A stretch of 64,000 nt of DNA from Synechococcus sp. WH 8016 (GTDB lineage Bacteria; Cyanobacteriota; Cyanobacteriia; PCC-6307; Cyanobiaceae). Location: assembly GCF_000230675.1 (NCBI RefSeq), contig NZ_AGIK01000005.1, positions 95,549 to 159,548 on the forward strand, given 5' to 3'. The notes beneath the pieces were generated by a model. That model was given only the letters and a program-made list of their open reading frames with translations, had not been told where the DNA came from and did no database searches. The translations under genes were made by a program, and so were the position numbers. Positions 1 through 8,342 of the stretch are shown piece after piece; within the stretch, counting starts at the first letter, position 1, and each line of letters starts with the position of its first letter.

Positions 1-315
1 AAACCCAGAGGGATCTAAGCGACCCTGCTCACATAGGGACGACCAAAACTCGAGGCTGCACTCAAAACTGGCATTGATCGCCAGCGGTTTTGCCGTTGAA
101 ACTGTGCCATCAGCCAGAAGAGGCGTGTAGTTGAGCTCACAGTTGGCAGCGTGGCCCGTGCCAGCGTTATTTCCCGCAGCACTGCTTTCTAAAGCGGGTG
201 CCTCTAACCGTTCAACAACCAACAACCGCAAGTCTGGATCGAGTTCATGCAGGAGGGTTGCCAGGGTGGCACTCATGATCCCAGCACCCACGAGCACAAC
301 GTCGTAGCGGTCCAA
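1..315 (-). CDS. mqo: Malate:quinone oxidoreductase, N-terminal part (runs off the window)
   Basis: Membrane-associated FAD enzyme that oxidises malate to oxaloacetate and passes electrons to quinone. Only the first 105 codons lie in the window. The FAD-binding GAGIMS motif near residue 12 and the Mqo-typical stretch [20 protein letters not shown] followed by LNYTP identify it. The start is inferred as TTG at 315, because an in-frame TAG lies eleven codons upstream and no ATG or GTG lies between. It is divergent from the nfu gene. The remainder of the gene lies to the left of the window. Confidence 0.85.
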   Translation of the reverse strand, partial: MDRYDVVLVGAGIMSATLATLLHELDPDLRLLVVERLEAPALESSAAGNNAGTGHAANCELNYTPLLADGTVSTAKPLAINASFECSLEFWSSLCEQGRLDPSGF

Positions 316-399
316 GGGGCGAACAGATCTGCTATCGACAGGCTATGAGGCCGAGCGACTTGGGAATGCCTAGAATCACATCAATCTGAAAATTGAGCG

Positions 400-645
400 A
401 TGAGCACCGAGACCATGGCCCTCACCAACGAGAACGTGGAAAAGGTGCTCGATGAACTCCGCCCCTTCCTGATGGCCGATGGCGGCAACGTGGAAGTGGT
501 CGAGATCGATGGTCCAATCGTGAAAGTTCGCCTCCAAGGCGCTTGCGGAAGCTGCCCGAGCAGCACGATGACCCTAAAAATGGGAATCGAACGCAAGATG
601 CGCGAATCGATTCCTGAGGTGAGCGAAGTGGTCCAAGTTCTCTGA
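400..645 (+). CDS. nfu: NifU C-terminal-domain iron-sulfur scaffold (Nfu)
   Basis: An 81-residue protein that is essentially one NifU C-terminal domain. Such proteins bind a transient Fe-S cluster and deliver it to apo-proteins, for example in photosystem I assembly in cyanobacteria. The cluster-binding CGSC motif is visible in [10 protein letters not shown] around residue 49-52, after the typical MADGGNVE segment. The length fits stand-alone cyanobacterial Nfu. ATG at 400 is used; a second ATG six codons in ([10 protein letters not shown]) is also possible. It is divergent from mqo, with 84 bases between the starts, so the promoters must share that gap. Confidence 0.9.
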   Translation: MSTETMALTNENVEKVLDELRPFLMADGGNVEVVEIDGPIVKVRLQGACGSCPSSTMTLKMGIERKMRESIPEVSEVVQVL

Positions 646-769
646 TCGCAAGCACATCAAACATCGCATCGAAAAACTCAGAACAATTCATTGAAGCTGG
701 CATTCAATTGCAGCTACTGGACGCCAATCAATAACTCTAAAAAGTATTTTCATCGCAGCCAATCCTTCA

Positions 770-1549
770 GTGAACCGGCCACAGTGTGGCAGTCATTCGG
801 CATATGTCGGGATGCTTTGGATCTCTTCGATTCTCTGCGTGACTGCGATTGCCAGTGCGCATTGGCTCGCAGGCAAGGTGGCAACACGACCTGATCGCGA
901 ACAGATGCGCTGGGCCTCCTTTGGAGGCGGAGCGGGAATGGCCTACGTATTTGTGCATTTATTGCCAGAACTTGCCAGTCATGGACAAGCCTTATCCCTA
1001 GCCCCAGGGATGGAAAGCTTTGCCCCTTCCCCTATTACAGAGGCATTGCTATTTCTGATCGCCCTGGCAGGAATCATGGTGACGTACAGCCTTGATGTGC
1101 TCGCCACCCATGAGCGCAAGGCTGGCAGTATTGCGAGATCACTGCACACGCTTAATTTCGCTGCGATCAGCTACCTCTATGCCTATTCGCTTCCGTCCCT
1201 GATCAGCACCGGATTGGCCTATGGAATCTTGTTCACCATCGCCATCAGCGCCCATGTCCTCCTAGCCGATCGGACCATGGATGCTCGGCATCCAGCCATC
1301 TACAGAACACGCATGCGCTGGGTGGGAACCGCTGCCCTGGTGTTGGGGCTGTTGCATGCAGCACTCCTCCACCCCGTGGACGACCTCCATCTCGCTATCG
1401 CCACAGCATTTCTGGGAGGGGGACTGCTCATGGCCGTGTTCCGAGAAGAACTCCCGGCCATTGATCGCGCCCGTCTTGGTTGGTTTGTGGCTGGCACCGC
1501 ATCAATGACCAGTCTTCTCCTTCTCGCACTCACCCATGCCACGCACTGA
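770..1549 (+). CDS. Multi-spanning membrane protein, distantly ZIP-like
   Basis: About 259 residues with seven or eight hydrophobic segments. Two segments recall ZIP metal transporters: GAGMAYVFVHLLPE near residue 54 and GGGLLMAVFREELP near residue 217. A His/Asp pair in SAHVLLAD (about residue 163) could be a remnant of the ZIP TM4 metal site, but the usual HxxxE pattern is not clear, so metal transport is inference only. The listed start is GTG at 770. An ATG at 812 (MLWISSILCV) is a better hydrophobic start and may be the real one. The last bases overlap the 3' end of the convergent esterase gene. Confidence 0.6.
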   Translation: MNRPQCGSHSAYVGMLWISSILCVTAIASAHWLAGKVATRPDREQMRWASFGGGAGMAYVFVHLLPELASHGQALSLAPGMESFAPSPITEALLFLIALAGIMVTYSLDVLATHERKAGSIARSLHTLNFAAISYLYAYSLPSLISTGLAYGILFTIAISAHVLLADRTMDARHPAIYRTRMRWVGTAALVLGLLHAALLHPVDDLHLAIATAFLGGGLLMAVFREELPAIDRARLGWFVAGTASMTSLLLLALTHATH

Positions 1550-2443
1550 GGATGAATTGGAAGCCACGAATCCTTCACGCAGAAAGAGGGATGCCTCAGC
1601 CGTAGCGCGTTGACCGGGTAAAAAGTCACGTAAAAAGAGCTGCCCACAATGAATCATTCCAGGCACAACATGCAAAGCCACATCATGTCCTGCTGTTTTT
1701 AAAATTGAAAAACAGGCGATCGCATCACTGAGCAACACTTCACGATCACCAACCTGGAATAATGTACGGGGATAAGAGCTGTAATCCTGCTGCAAGCAAT
1801 CAAGATCTCGTGAATCATATGAACCATCCTCTGGCAAATAATGGGAAGAGATGGCCTCCAGTCGCTGCAACGACACCAGATCATCCTTGGCATTAAAAGC
1901 AACAGATTCTCTCCCATAGCGGAAGTCCATCACCCCTGCCATCACCAACGCCACAGCGGGCATCGGCAAGCCCTTGCTCTTACAGCGATGCAGCAACTGC
2001 GTCACCAATGTGGCCCCAGCAGAAATTCCTGTTACACCAATCGCCTCTGCTCGATAGCCCTGCGCTAATAACCAGCGATAAGCATCTTCCACATCATCGA
2101 GAGCAGCTGGAAAACAATCATTCGGGCACAAACGATAATCAACCCCTAGAAAACTGATCCCTGAATCCTCTACAAGTGAGGCAATCAATTGCAAGTGATC
2201 ATCCGTCGATCCCATGGTGTATCCCCCACCATGGAAAAACAAACACACATTTTTGCTACGGCCCGAGGGAGGATCAATCCAGGTGTAGAACGTTCCCTTC
2301 ATAGGAGAACAACGCACACGCCTTACAACATCCGTCTGAAAGCTTCGATAGAGCGCAGAAAAAGCTTGTGACATGGCCTCAAGCTCAGACCCCCCCAAGC
2401 TCACACGTTGCAAAAACAGTGCCTTCAACGCTGAAGAATCCAT
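1502..2443 (-). CDS. Alpha/beta hydrolase, hormone-sensitive-lipase-like esterase
   Basis: A 313-residue hydrolase of the Abhydrolase_3 (HSL) type. The oxyanion-hole motif HGGG is in LFFHGGGYTMGS, the nucleophile serine in TGISAGATL, the acid is probably the Asp of VGDREVLLSDA, and the histidine is in PGMIHCGQLF. All triad members are in the expected order. Substrate unknown; small carboxylic esters are typical of the family. ATG at 2443 is preferred over an upstream TTG at 2458. Its 3' end overlaps the 3' end of the preceding plus-strand membrane protein by 48 bases. Confidence 0.8.
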   Translation of the reverse strand: MDSSALKALFLQRVSLGGSELEAMSQAFSALYRSFQTDVVRRVRCSPMKGTFYTWIDPPSGRSKNVCLFFHGGGYTMGSTDDHLQLIASLVEDSGISFLGVDYRLCPNDCFPAALDDVEDAYRWLLAQGYRAEAIGVTGISAGATLVTQLLHRCKSKGLPMPAVALVMAGVMDFRYGRESVAFNAKDDLVSLQRLEAISSHYLPEDGSYDSRDLDCLQQDYSSYPRTLFQVGDREVLLSDAIACFSILKTAGHDVALHVVPGMIHCGQLFLRDFLPGQRATAEASLFLREGFVASNSSSVRGMGECEKEKTGH

Positions 2444-2485
2444 GGGTTGAAGCCACAACCCTCTCTGTTTAGCCAGAGGGGTCAG

Positions 2486-3196
2486 TCAGGGCTGTGCATT
2501 GGGATCCAGTGAAGGACAGGTCTTCGCATGGAAATCACAGGCATAGATGGTGGACTTCTGCCAACCGAGCGGAATCTCGAGAAGGTCGCGAGTCCCCGTG
2601 AGGCCTTGCGTCAAAAACAGCAAGGCCGCCAGCACGTTGGCGGTGACATGCATGCGACGCATGCGAATGTCGCGCAGGATCTCAGCGCGAGCTCCCAGGG
2701 AAAACAACATCAAGCCCGTCACGCCAACACCAGCCCAGTAATGGGACTGCCAAAACGCAGGCGTAAGGGGATTATCCGAAAGCCGCCAAACCTCAGGCTG
2801 GGCGCCAAGCCCCAACACTCCGGCCCAGGTAATGAGAGAAAAAGCCAACCTCAATCCGGGCCTCTTGCAACGCCAAAGGGCCAGGAGGCTCACGATCGTT
2901 CCAACCAACACCAGCAACAGCTGGATTGCACGCCCCAGCCCCCCTTGGAACTCAGCGACAGGAACCTTCGTGCCAATCACAACAGAGAGGGCAATCAACA
3001 CCACCATCACCACAGCCGCTGCAAGCCAACGACCCAGGTCGCTGTGGTCGCGCCCAACCGTGACGGGGAGATTCTGTTTCTGGAGCCGTCGTGCACGCGT
3101 CTGGACGGCCAAGCGCACCACCACACCCACCAGTGGATAAACCAAAACCACGGCAAGGAAAGGATGCAAGATCCACAACCAATCAACGCCGGCCAT
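2486..3196 (-). CDS. DUF4079-family membrane protein
   Basis: Cyanobacterial membrane protein of unknown function, about 236 residues from the ATG at 3196; a TTG at 3259 would add 21 residues. About six hydrophobic helices. Conserved features shared with the second copy at 40184-40810 are an early HP, YPLVG, WQSHYW, and RMRRMHVTANV with TQGLTGTRDL near the C-terminus. The repeated histidines next to helices resemble haem ligands of b561-type proteins; that is inference. This copy has a C-terminal tail with two cysteines (CDFHAKTC) that the other lacks. It lies downstream of the esterase's start on the same strand. Confidence 0.75.
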   Translation of the reverse strand: MAGVDWLWILHPFLAVVLVYPLVGVVVRLAVQTRARRLQKQNLPVTVGRDHSDLGRWLAAAVVMVVLIALSVVIGTKVPVAEFQGGLGRAIQLLLVLVGTIVSLLALWRCKRPGLRLAFSLITWAGVLGLGAQPEVWRLSDNPLTPAFWQSHYWAGVGVTGLMLFSLGARAEILRDIRMRRMHVTANVLAALLFLTQGLTGTRDLLEIPLGWQKSTIYACDFHAKTCPSLDPNAQP

Positions 3197-3486
3197 CACC
3201 AACAGAGCACCAACGCAAAACGTAGCCACGCTGCCAAAACATGCCGACGCCACCTGCAAGGCATCGTCGTTGCCCTCAAAGGCTCAATGGTGCCGAGCAA
3301 AAAGGGACAAAAAAGCAACATCAAGACAACGCAATCGCGTCGTTAGCAAAACGATTCACACAACAATTCCCCTCAAAATCATCCACAAATGAATGGCCAA
3401 AACCATGCTTAATCACTGGCGCAAGTCCTGGTAGATAGCTTGGTGCTCATCAGAAGCCTCTCGTGATCCATACCTGATCGACAACC

Positions 3487-4695
3487 ATGGACATTCGAAA
3501 CTCCCTTCGCGATCTCTGTCCAGCACTGGGCAACAAGATCTACTTCAACTACGGCGGTCAGGGACCGTTGCCTACGCCTTCATTGGAGGCCATGACCCAA
3601 AGCTGGCAGCGCATCCAAGAACTGGGGCCCTTCACTACAGATGTGTGGCCGTTTATCAGTTCAGAAACAAACAAAACGCGTGCGTTGCTCAGTCGCATGT
3701 GTGGTGTGGCACCTCATCGCCTTGCTCTCACCGAAAACGTCACCAGCGGTTGCGTTTTGCCGCTTTGGGGACTTCCCTTTGAAGCAGGTGATCGCCTCCT
3801 AATCAGTGATTGCGAGCACCCAGGAGTCGTAGCTGCATGCCATGAACTTGCCAGACGGGAACACCTAGAGGTCGACACCCTTCCTGTTCAGCAGTTCAGG
3901 CAAGGACGTGAGGCCCAACAGGACACCGACGCAGGCGTTCTTCAAGCTTTGGAGGACTCTCTACAGCCACGCACCAAAGTGGTGGTGCTATCTCATCTGC
4001 TATGGAACACCGGGCAGCTGATGCCCATCCCTGCGGTGGCAGAGCAGCTTGATCAGCATGCCCAGCAACCTTTTCTGCTCGTGGATGCAGCTCAAAGCAT
4101 GGGTCAAATTCCTGTGGGAGCAGCAGCGCAGGCAGCTGATATTTATGCATTCACTGGCCACAAATGGGCGTGCGGTCCCGAGGGGCTTGGAGGTGTGGCC
4201 TTATCAGAAAGAATTCTCAACCAAGCCAATCCAACCCTGATTGGCTGGCGCAGCCTGCGCGATGAAACACGCGCCGTGATCGATGATCCAGACCCGTTTC
4301 ACCACGACAGCCGGCGCTTTGAAATCGCAACGAGCTGTGTGCCATTGATGGCAGGGCTGCGTCAATCGTTGGGCTTGCTCGCTAGTGAGGCGAACGAGCA
4401 ACAACGCCTCCAAACCATCCAATCTCTAAGCGGCGAGCTCTATAGAAAGCTGAATGAGCTTCCAGGAACCACTCCCTTACTCGAAGGGGAGCCCCCCGCA
4501 GGATTGGTGAGCTTCCAGCTCAACGATTCATGCTCCCGAAGCACAACTGACATCGTAAAAATACTTGGTAGCAAAGGGATTTGGATCCGCAACCTGGAAG
4601 AACCCATCTGCCTAAGAGCCTGTACCCACATCACCACAGAAGAACGCGAACTCACATCCTTCCTGAAGGCTCTTCAAGAGCTGACCGGCATCTAA
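3487..4695 (+). CDS. Class V PLP enzyme, L-cysteine/cystine C-S lyase (C-DES)-like
   Basis: A 402-residue aminotransferase class V fold protein. The PLP Schiff-base lysine is K226 in FTGHKWACGPEG, and the upstream HPGV, LTENVTSG and VDAAQSMGQ segments fit the cysteine desulfurase / isopenicillin-N epimerase superfamily. The sequence style best fits the cyanobacterial C-DES group, which breaks cystine or cysteine to release persulfide, pyruvate and ammonia and can feed Fe-S assembly. No SufS-type active-site Cys loop could be recognised, so SufS itself is less likely. It converges on the ion-channel homologue with only three bases between the stops. Confidence 0.7.
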   Translation: MDIRNSLRDLCPALGNKIYFNYGGQGPLPTPSLEAMTQSWQRIQELGPFTTDVWPFISSETNKTRALLSRMCGVAPHRLALTENVTSGCVLPLWGLPFEAGDRLLISDCEHPGVVAACHELARREHLEVDTLPVQQFRQGREAQQDTDAGVLQALEDSLQPRTKVVVLSHLLWNTGQLMPIPAVAEQLDQHAQQPFLLVDAAQSMGQIPVGAAAQAADIYAFTGHKWACGPEGLGGVALSERILNQANPTLIGWRSLRDETRAVIDDPDPFHHDSRRFEIATSCVPLMAGLRQSLGLLASEANEQQRLQTIQSLSGELYRKLNELPGTTPLLEGEPPAGLVSFQLNDSCSRSTTDIVKILGSKGIWIRNLEEPICLRACTHITTEERELTSFLKALQELTGI

Positions 4696-4698
4696 TCC

Positions 4699-5937
4699 TT
4701 AAGCCCCTGCAGGTATTAAGTACCAAGACGTCACCACAGCAATTGAGCAAAACAACACCATCGAAAGCGGCCAAACCTCATCTAAGAATTCAAGTCTTTT
4801 CGAAAGATTATCGCGCGCCTCTCCAAGCGGCATACTTTCCATATCGGCATAACGACGTCCAATCCATACCAACAAAACAAACGCAAACAAAGTAACCACA
4901 TAAGCAATCACATAGACCTGATCTAGAAACGTTAGGAAGGGAAGATCAGGAAGTTCTCCTCGATAGACCTGCTGTAAGAAAACCAAAGTCAACAAAACTG
5001 TTACCGGAATTCCGGCTCGAGCATCTTGTTCGTCTGGACGAATTTTAAAGACCAGTAGGACCATCACCATGACCACCAACAAAGGCAACATCAAGCGCCA
5101 AAAAGAGGACCAAGATGAGGTTCCAAACGTAATATCATAAAGAATTAGACTATAGTCTCGATCAAGTCCACCCAGGCCAAAATTGGTAGCATAATTATGG
5201 CGGTACTCAGCAATCGACCAGCCTCGATTCAACCAACCAATGATTCCCGTACCTGCATAGAGACCCATCCCGCTATTACGACTATCAGGTTCAAAACGTA
5301 GTGTTCCATAGCCAAGACCACCAGCTACATCATCAGCCTCGATCGCAATCGGCAAACTAATTGTAAGGAAAGGAAAATGTCTAAAGCTTGCTCGATCGAT
5401 ATAAAAACGTCCAACATAAGTATAAAGTTGATAGTAGGTACCATCAGACAAAATTGCTGGCTTATCTTGAACAGGATGCAACACAGGATCCGCGTCAGAC
5501 AACAACGCATTCAGCAACGAAATATGCTCTTGCAAATCCGTATTATTAGCCTCCAAATAATCCTGAAGAGGCTGTTTCCAACGCATCCATACATAACCGT
5601 TCGATGAAAAGCTAGGAATACTTAAATCTAAATCATAGGTACTATTTGAATACACCCCGATCTTTACATGATATTGCGCATCATCCAAGGCATCAATATC
5701 AGCTTGAATTTCACCTCCACCCAAAGACTCTCCTCGCTGAGAACTCCAACCATCACGAGGAAGACGATCCACTGATGTCGTCAAAGCACGAGAAGCTGAA
5801 GAAAGGCGCAGGGAATCACGACCTGGCACTTGATCAACATTTAAACTGGTGACTCCAACGATAGAAAGCAAGGCTGCCAGAACAACTGACGCGATCGCCA
5901 AGATGTTCCACTTTCTCCGTCTTCGAACCTTCGTCAT
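4699..5937 (-). CDS. Pentameric ligand-gated ion channel (Cys-loop superfamily) homologue
   Basis: 412 residues: N-terminal signal or anchor helix (12-32), a large extracytoplasmic beta-rich domain (about 75-278), then four helices, M1 280-298, M2 308-326, M3 336-360, a short loop, and M4 388-407. The extracellular domain carries VKIGVYSNSTYDLDL, SNGYVWMRW and the family hallmark SFRHFPFLTISLPIAIE. M2 aligns without gap to glycine/GABA receptor M2 numbering: R0', G2', T6', L9', T10', R19', L22'P23'. The Cys-loop cysteines are absent, as in other prokaryotic members. D305 would sit at -2'. Ion selectivity and ligand cannot be read from sequence. It is divergent from a LivK-type binding protein, and the two start codons overlap. 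Confidence 0.85.
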   Translation of the reverse strand: MTKVRRRRKWNILAIASVVLAALLSIVGVTSLNVDQVPGRDSLRLSSASRALTTSVDRLPRDGWSSQRGESLGGGEIQADIDALDDAQYHVKIGVYSNSTYDLDLSIPSFSSNGYVWMRWKQPLQDYLEANNTDLQEHISLLNALLSDADPVLHPVQDKPAILSDGTYYQLYTYVGRFYIDRASFRHFPFLTISLPIAIEADDVAGGLGYGTLRFEPDSRNSGMGLYAGTGIIGWLNRGWSIAEYRHNYATNFGLGGLDRDYSLILYDITFGTSSWSSFWRLMLPLLVVMVMVLLVFKIRPDEQDARAGIPVTVLLTLVFLQQVYRGELPDLPFLTFLDQVYVIAYVVTLFAFVLLVWIGRRYADMESMPLGEARDNLSKRLEFLDEVWPLSMVLFCSIAVVTSWYLIPAGA

Positions 5938-7144
5938 GAAAAAAAAAGCAGCGAATCAAACAAGTGTGTTACAAGCTAAGCCAATAGCAACGATTCTTCG
6001 TAGAAATACCCTGGTAGCGATTGGGCTCAGTCTATCGATCGCCTCCACATCAGCCCAACAAAAAGAATCCCAAACATACACTGATAGCAAAAGCACGATC
6101 CTCCTCGGTCAATCCTTACCACTGAGCGGACCTTCAGCTCAAATCGGGAAAAAATATCAAGCTGGAGCGCAAGCATGGTTTAACGAAGTGAATCGTCAGG
6201 GAGGAATCAATGGAAAAAAAATCCGCTTGATCAGCCTCGACGACCAGTATGAGCCTGAGCAAACCATCAGAAACACGAAAACCCTGCTGGACCGCCCCAA
6301 CCTTCTCGCCTTATTTGGGTACGTAGGCACACCAACAACAAAAGAGATCCTTCCCGTCATTGAAAAAAGAAAAGTCCCTCTCATTGCCCCCCTAACAGGC
6401 GCTTCAATCCTGCGAGACAACGAATTGAACATGGTGGTGAATTTAAGGGCCAGCTATCAAATGGAAATCGATAAAATTGTGGATAGTCTTGTTCGAAATG
6501 CGAGACAGAAAATAGCCATTATTTATCAAGATGACGCCTTCGGGAAAGATGGACTTAAATCTGCAGAATCAGCGCTAAAAAGGCACGGCCTAAAACCATA
6601 TGCAATCTCCACAGTTCAAAGAAACTCTGCACAAATACAATCAGCACTTCAAATCCTGACGTCAAGCCGACCAAACGCCATCATCATCATCTCGACATAC
6701 GTCAGCTCGGCAGCATTAAGCAAAGAGTTACTGCAACGAGATATAAAAGCCCAGATCATGAATGTGTCTTTTGTTGGCACCAGAGCTCTGGAACAATCAC
6801 TGCCTGTAGGACAAGCCAATGGCATTGGGGTTAGCCAAGTCGTCCCCTTTCCCTGGGACCGCTGGATTCCTATTGTCGCGGAGTATCAACGCCTCATGCG
6901 CGTAAACAATCCTTCAGCCCGATTTGGATTCACAAGCCTGGAAGGATTTATGGCTGCCAAATTAATCACAGAAGGTATCAAAAATGTCCAAGGGCCACTC
7001 ACAAAAGAAACTCTCCTCACAAGCCTTAAGTCGATTAAAAAAGTAGACTTGGGAGGATTTCAGCTAGACTTGTCCAGCAATAACAAGCAAGCTAGCAATT
7101 ACGTTGAGCTCACATTTTTTGGAGCACAACAATGGGAGCCTTAA
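5936..7144 (+). CDS. Branched-chain amino acid-type periplasmic substrate-binding protein (LivK-like), orphan
   Basis: 402 residues with a basic N-terminus, a hydrophobic stretch ending STSA (signal peptide, about residues 1-40) and a Peripla_BP_6 type I fold. Recognisable parts are ILLGQSLPLSGPSAQIGKKY, GINGKKIRLISLDDQYEP and LLALFGYVGTPT. Such proteins capture amino acids, amides or urea-like ligands for ABC importers or receptors. No Liv permease or ATPase gene is near, so it may serve a distant transporter or a sensor. ATG at 5936 overlaps the channel's ATG within CATG. A GTG at 5966 (VLQAKPIATI) would remove the overlap. The Ca2+/H+ antiporter follows after 48 bases. Confidence 0.8.
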   Translation: MKKKAANQTSVLQAKPIATILRRNTLVAIGLSLSIASTSAQQKESQTYTDSKSTILLGQSLPLSGPSAQIGKKYQAGAQAWFNEVNRQGGINGKKIRLISLDDQYEPEQTIRNTKTLLDRPNLLALFGYVGTPTTKEILPVIEKRKVPLIAPLTGASILRDNELNMVVNLRASYQMEIDKIVDSLVRNARQKIAIIYQDDAFGKDGLKSAESALKRHGLKPYAISTVQRNSAQIQSALQILTSSRPNAIIIISTYVSSAALSKELLQRDIKAQIMNVSFVGTRALEQSLPVGQANGIGVSQVVPFPWDRWIPIVAEYQRLMRVNNPSARFGFTSLEGFMAAKLITEGIKNVQGPLTKETLLTSLKSIKKVDLGGFQLDLSSNNKQASNYVELTFFGAQQWEP

Positions 7145-7192
7145 CTTCTGCCGTAGCAAGGATCTCAACCCCATTTAACCATCAAACAATAC

Positions 7193-8338
7193 ATGCGCTC
7201 AGGCCTTCATAAAGTCGACGAACTCATACCCCAAAGCTTGATATCCTCCTTCGTCCAATCCGGACGCTGGAAGCTGATTCCAGCGCTACTCATGCTGGGG
7301 ATAACACAGCTGGCCTCGATGCAGGGTTGGCCAACTCTGCTTTGTTTCATTGTTTCAGCGACAGGCATCATTCCGATCGCCCTGTTGCTTAGCGATGCAA
7401 CGGAAGAGATTGCAGAACATAGCGGACCAACGATTGGAGCCATCTGCACCGCAGTGTTTGGCAATTGTGCTGAATTTATTATTGCCCTATCGGCTCTAAG
7501 ATTGGGCCTTATTGATGTGGTCAAGGCAAGTATTACTGGAGCGATTCTCTCCGATCTACTCCTCGTTACGGGCGTGGCGATGCTTGTAGGTGGATTGAAG
7601 TACAGCGAACAAAGTTTTCAGGAAACCATGGTTCGCACCAACGGTGCGGCCATGACCTTAGCTGTCATGGCGATGGCCCTACCTGCATCCCTCATCAGCA
7701 CATCAGGAATCGATGATCCCGTCGCAATTCATGGCCTATCAATGACTGTTGCGGCAGTCCTTATTATCATTTACTTCCTAACACTAATATTCTCGCTCGC
7801 GACCCATAGCCATCTGTTTAACCCCCAACACAGCCATAATGATGACGCTGATGCACCTCAGGAAGCAGCAAAAAAAATAAACTTAGCGCCCTGGATTATT
7901 CAATTAATCGTTAGCACAGCGTGCTTGGCTTACCAATCGGAGAGCTTTGTACATTTTTTAGAACCTGCCACAGAACAGCTCGGATTCAGTGCCCTATTTA
8001 CCGGAATCATCATCATTCCGATCATTGGGGGGTTTTCAGAGTATGTGCCTGCCGTTAAAGGAGCCTTAAAAAATCAAATGGATCTCCCCATCTCCTTAGC
8101 GATGGGATCCAGCTTGCTTGTTGCCCTACTAATCACCCCATCACTGATCATGATTGGATCTGTGATCGGTCAGCCCATGGATCTTGACTTCACAGCCTTC
8201 GAAGTCATCGCGCTCATCTTTAGTGTCTTAATTGTAAATCTTGTGAATATGGACGCAAAATCGAATTGGCTGGAAGGTGTTTTACTCCTGGGAATGTTTT
8301 CGATTTTCGGAGCAGCTTTTTACTATTACCCAAGCTAG
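7193..8338 (+). CDS. Ca2+/H+ antiporter of the CAX family
   Basis: A 381-residue polytopic exchanger that expels Ca2+ or related cations in exchange for protons. The two CaCA signature repeats are visible: FGNCAEFIIALSALRLG in the first half and GGFSEYVPAVKGALKNQMDL in the second, each with the conserved acidic residue. A histidine- and aspartate-rich central loop (HSHLFNPQHSHNDDADAP) lies between the halves and could bind metal. It is 48 bases downstream of the LivK-like gene on the same strand and probably co-transcribed. It converges on murE with four bases between the genes. Confidence 0.88.
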   Translation: MRSGLHKVDELIPQSLISSFVQSGRWKLIPALLMLGITQLASMQGWPTLLCFIVSATGIIPIALLLSDATEEIAEHSGPTIGAICTAVFGNCAEFIIALSALRLGLIDVVKASITGAILSDLLLVTGVAMLVGGLKYSEQSFQETMVRTNGAAMTLAVMAMALPASLISTSGIDDPVAIHGLSMTVAAVLIIIYFLTLIFSLATHSHLFNPQHSHNDDADAPQEAAKKINLAPWIIQLIVSTACLAYQSESFVHFLEPATEQLGFSALFTGIIIIPIIGGFSEYVPAVKGALKNQMDLPISLAMGSSLLVALLITPSLIMIGSVIGQPMDLDFTAFEVIALIFSVLIVNLVNMDAKSNWLEGVLLLGMFSIFGAAFYYYPS

Positions 8339-8342
8339 AAGT

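Noticed and set aside
2528..3346. Long plus-strand open frame of 272 codons opposite the DUF4079 gene
   Set aside because: The translation is dominated by His, Gln and Arg without hydrophobic core and is antisense to a clear membrane-protein gene; it looks like a mirror frame.
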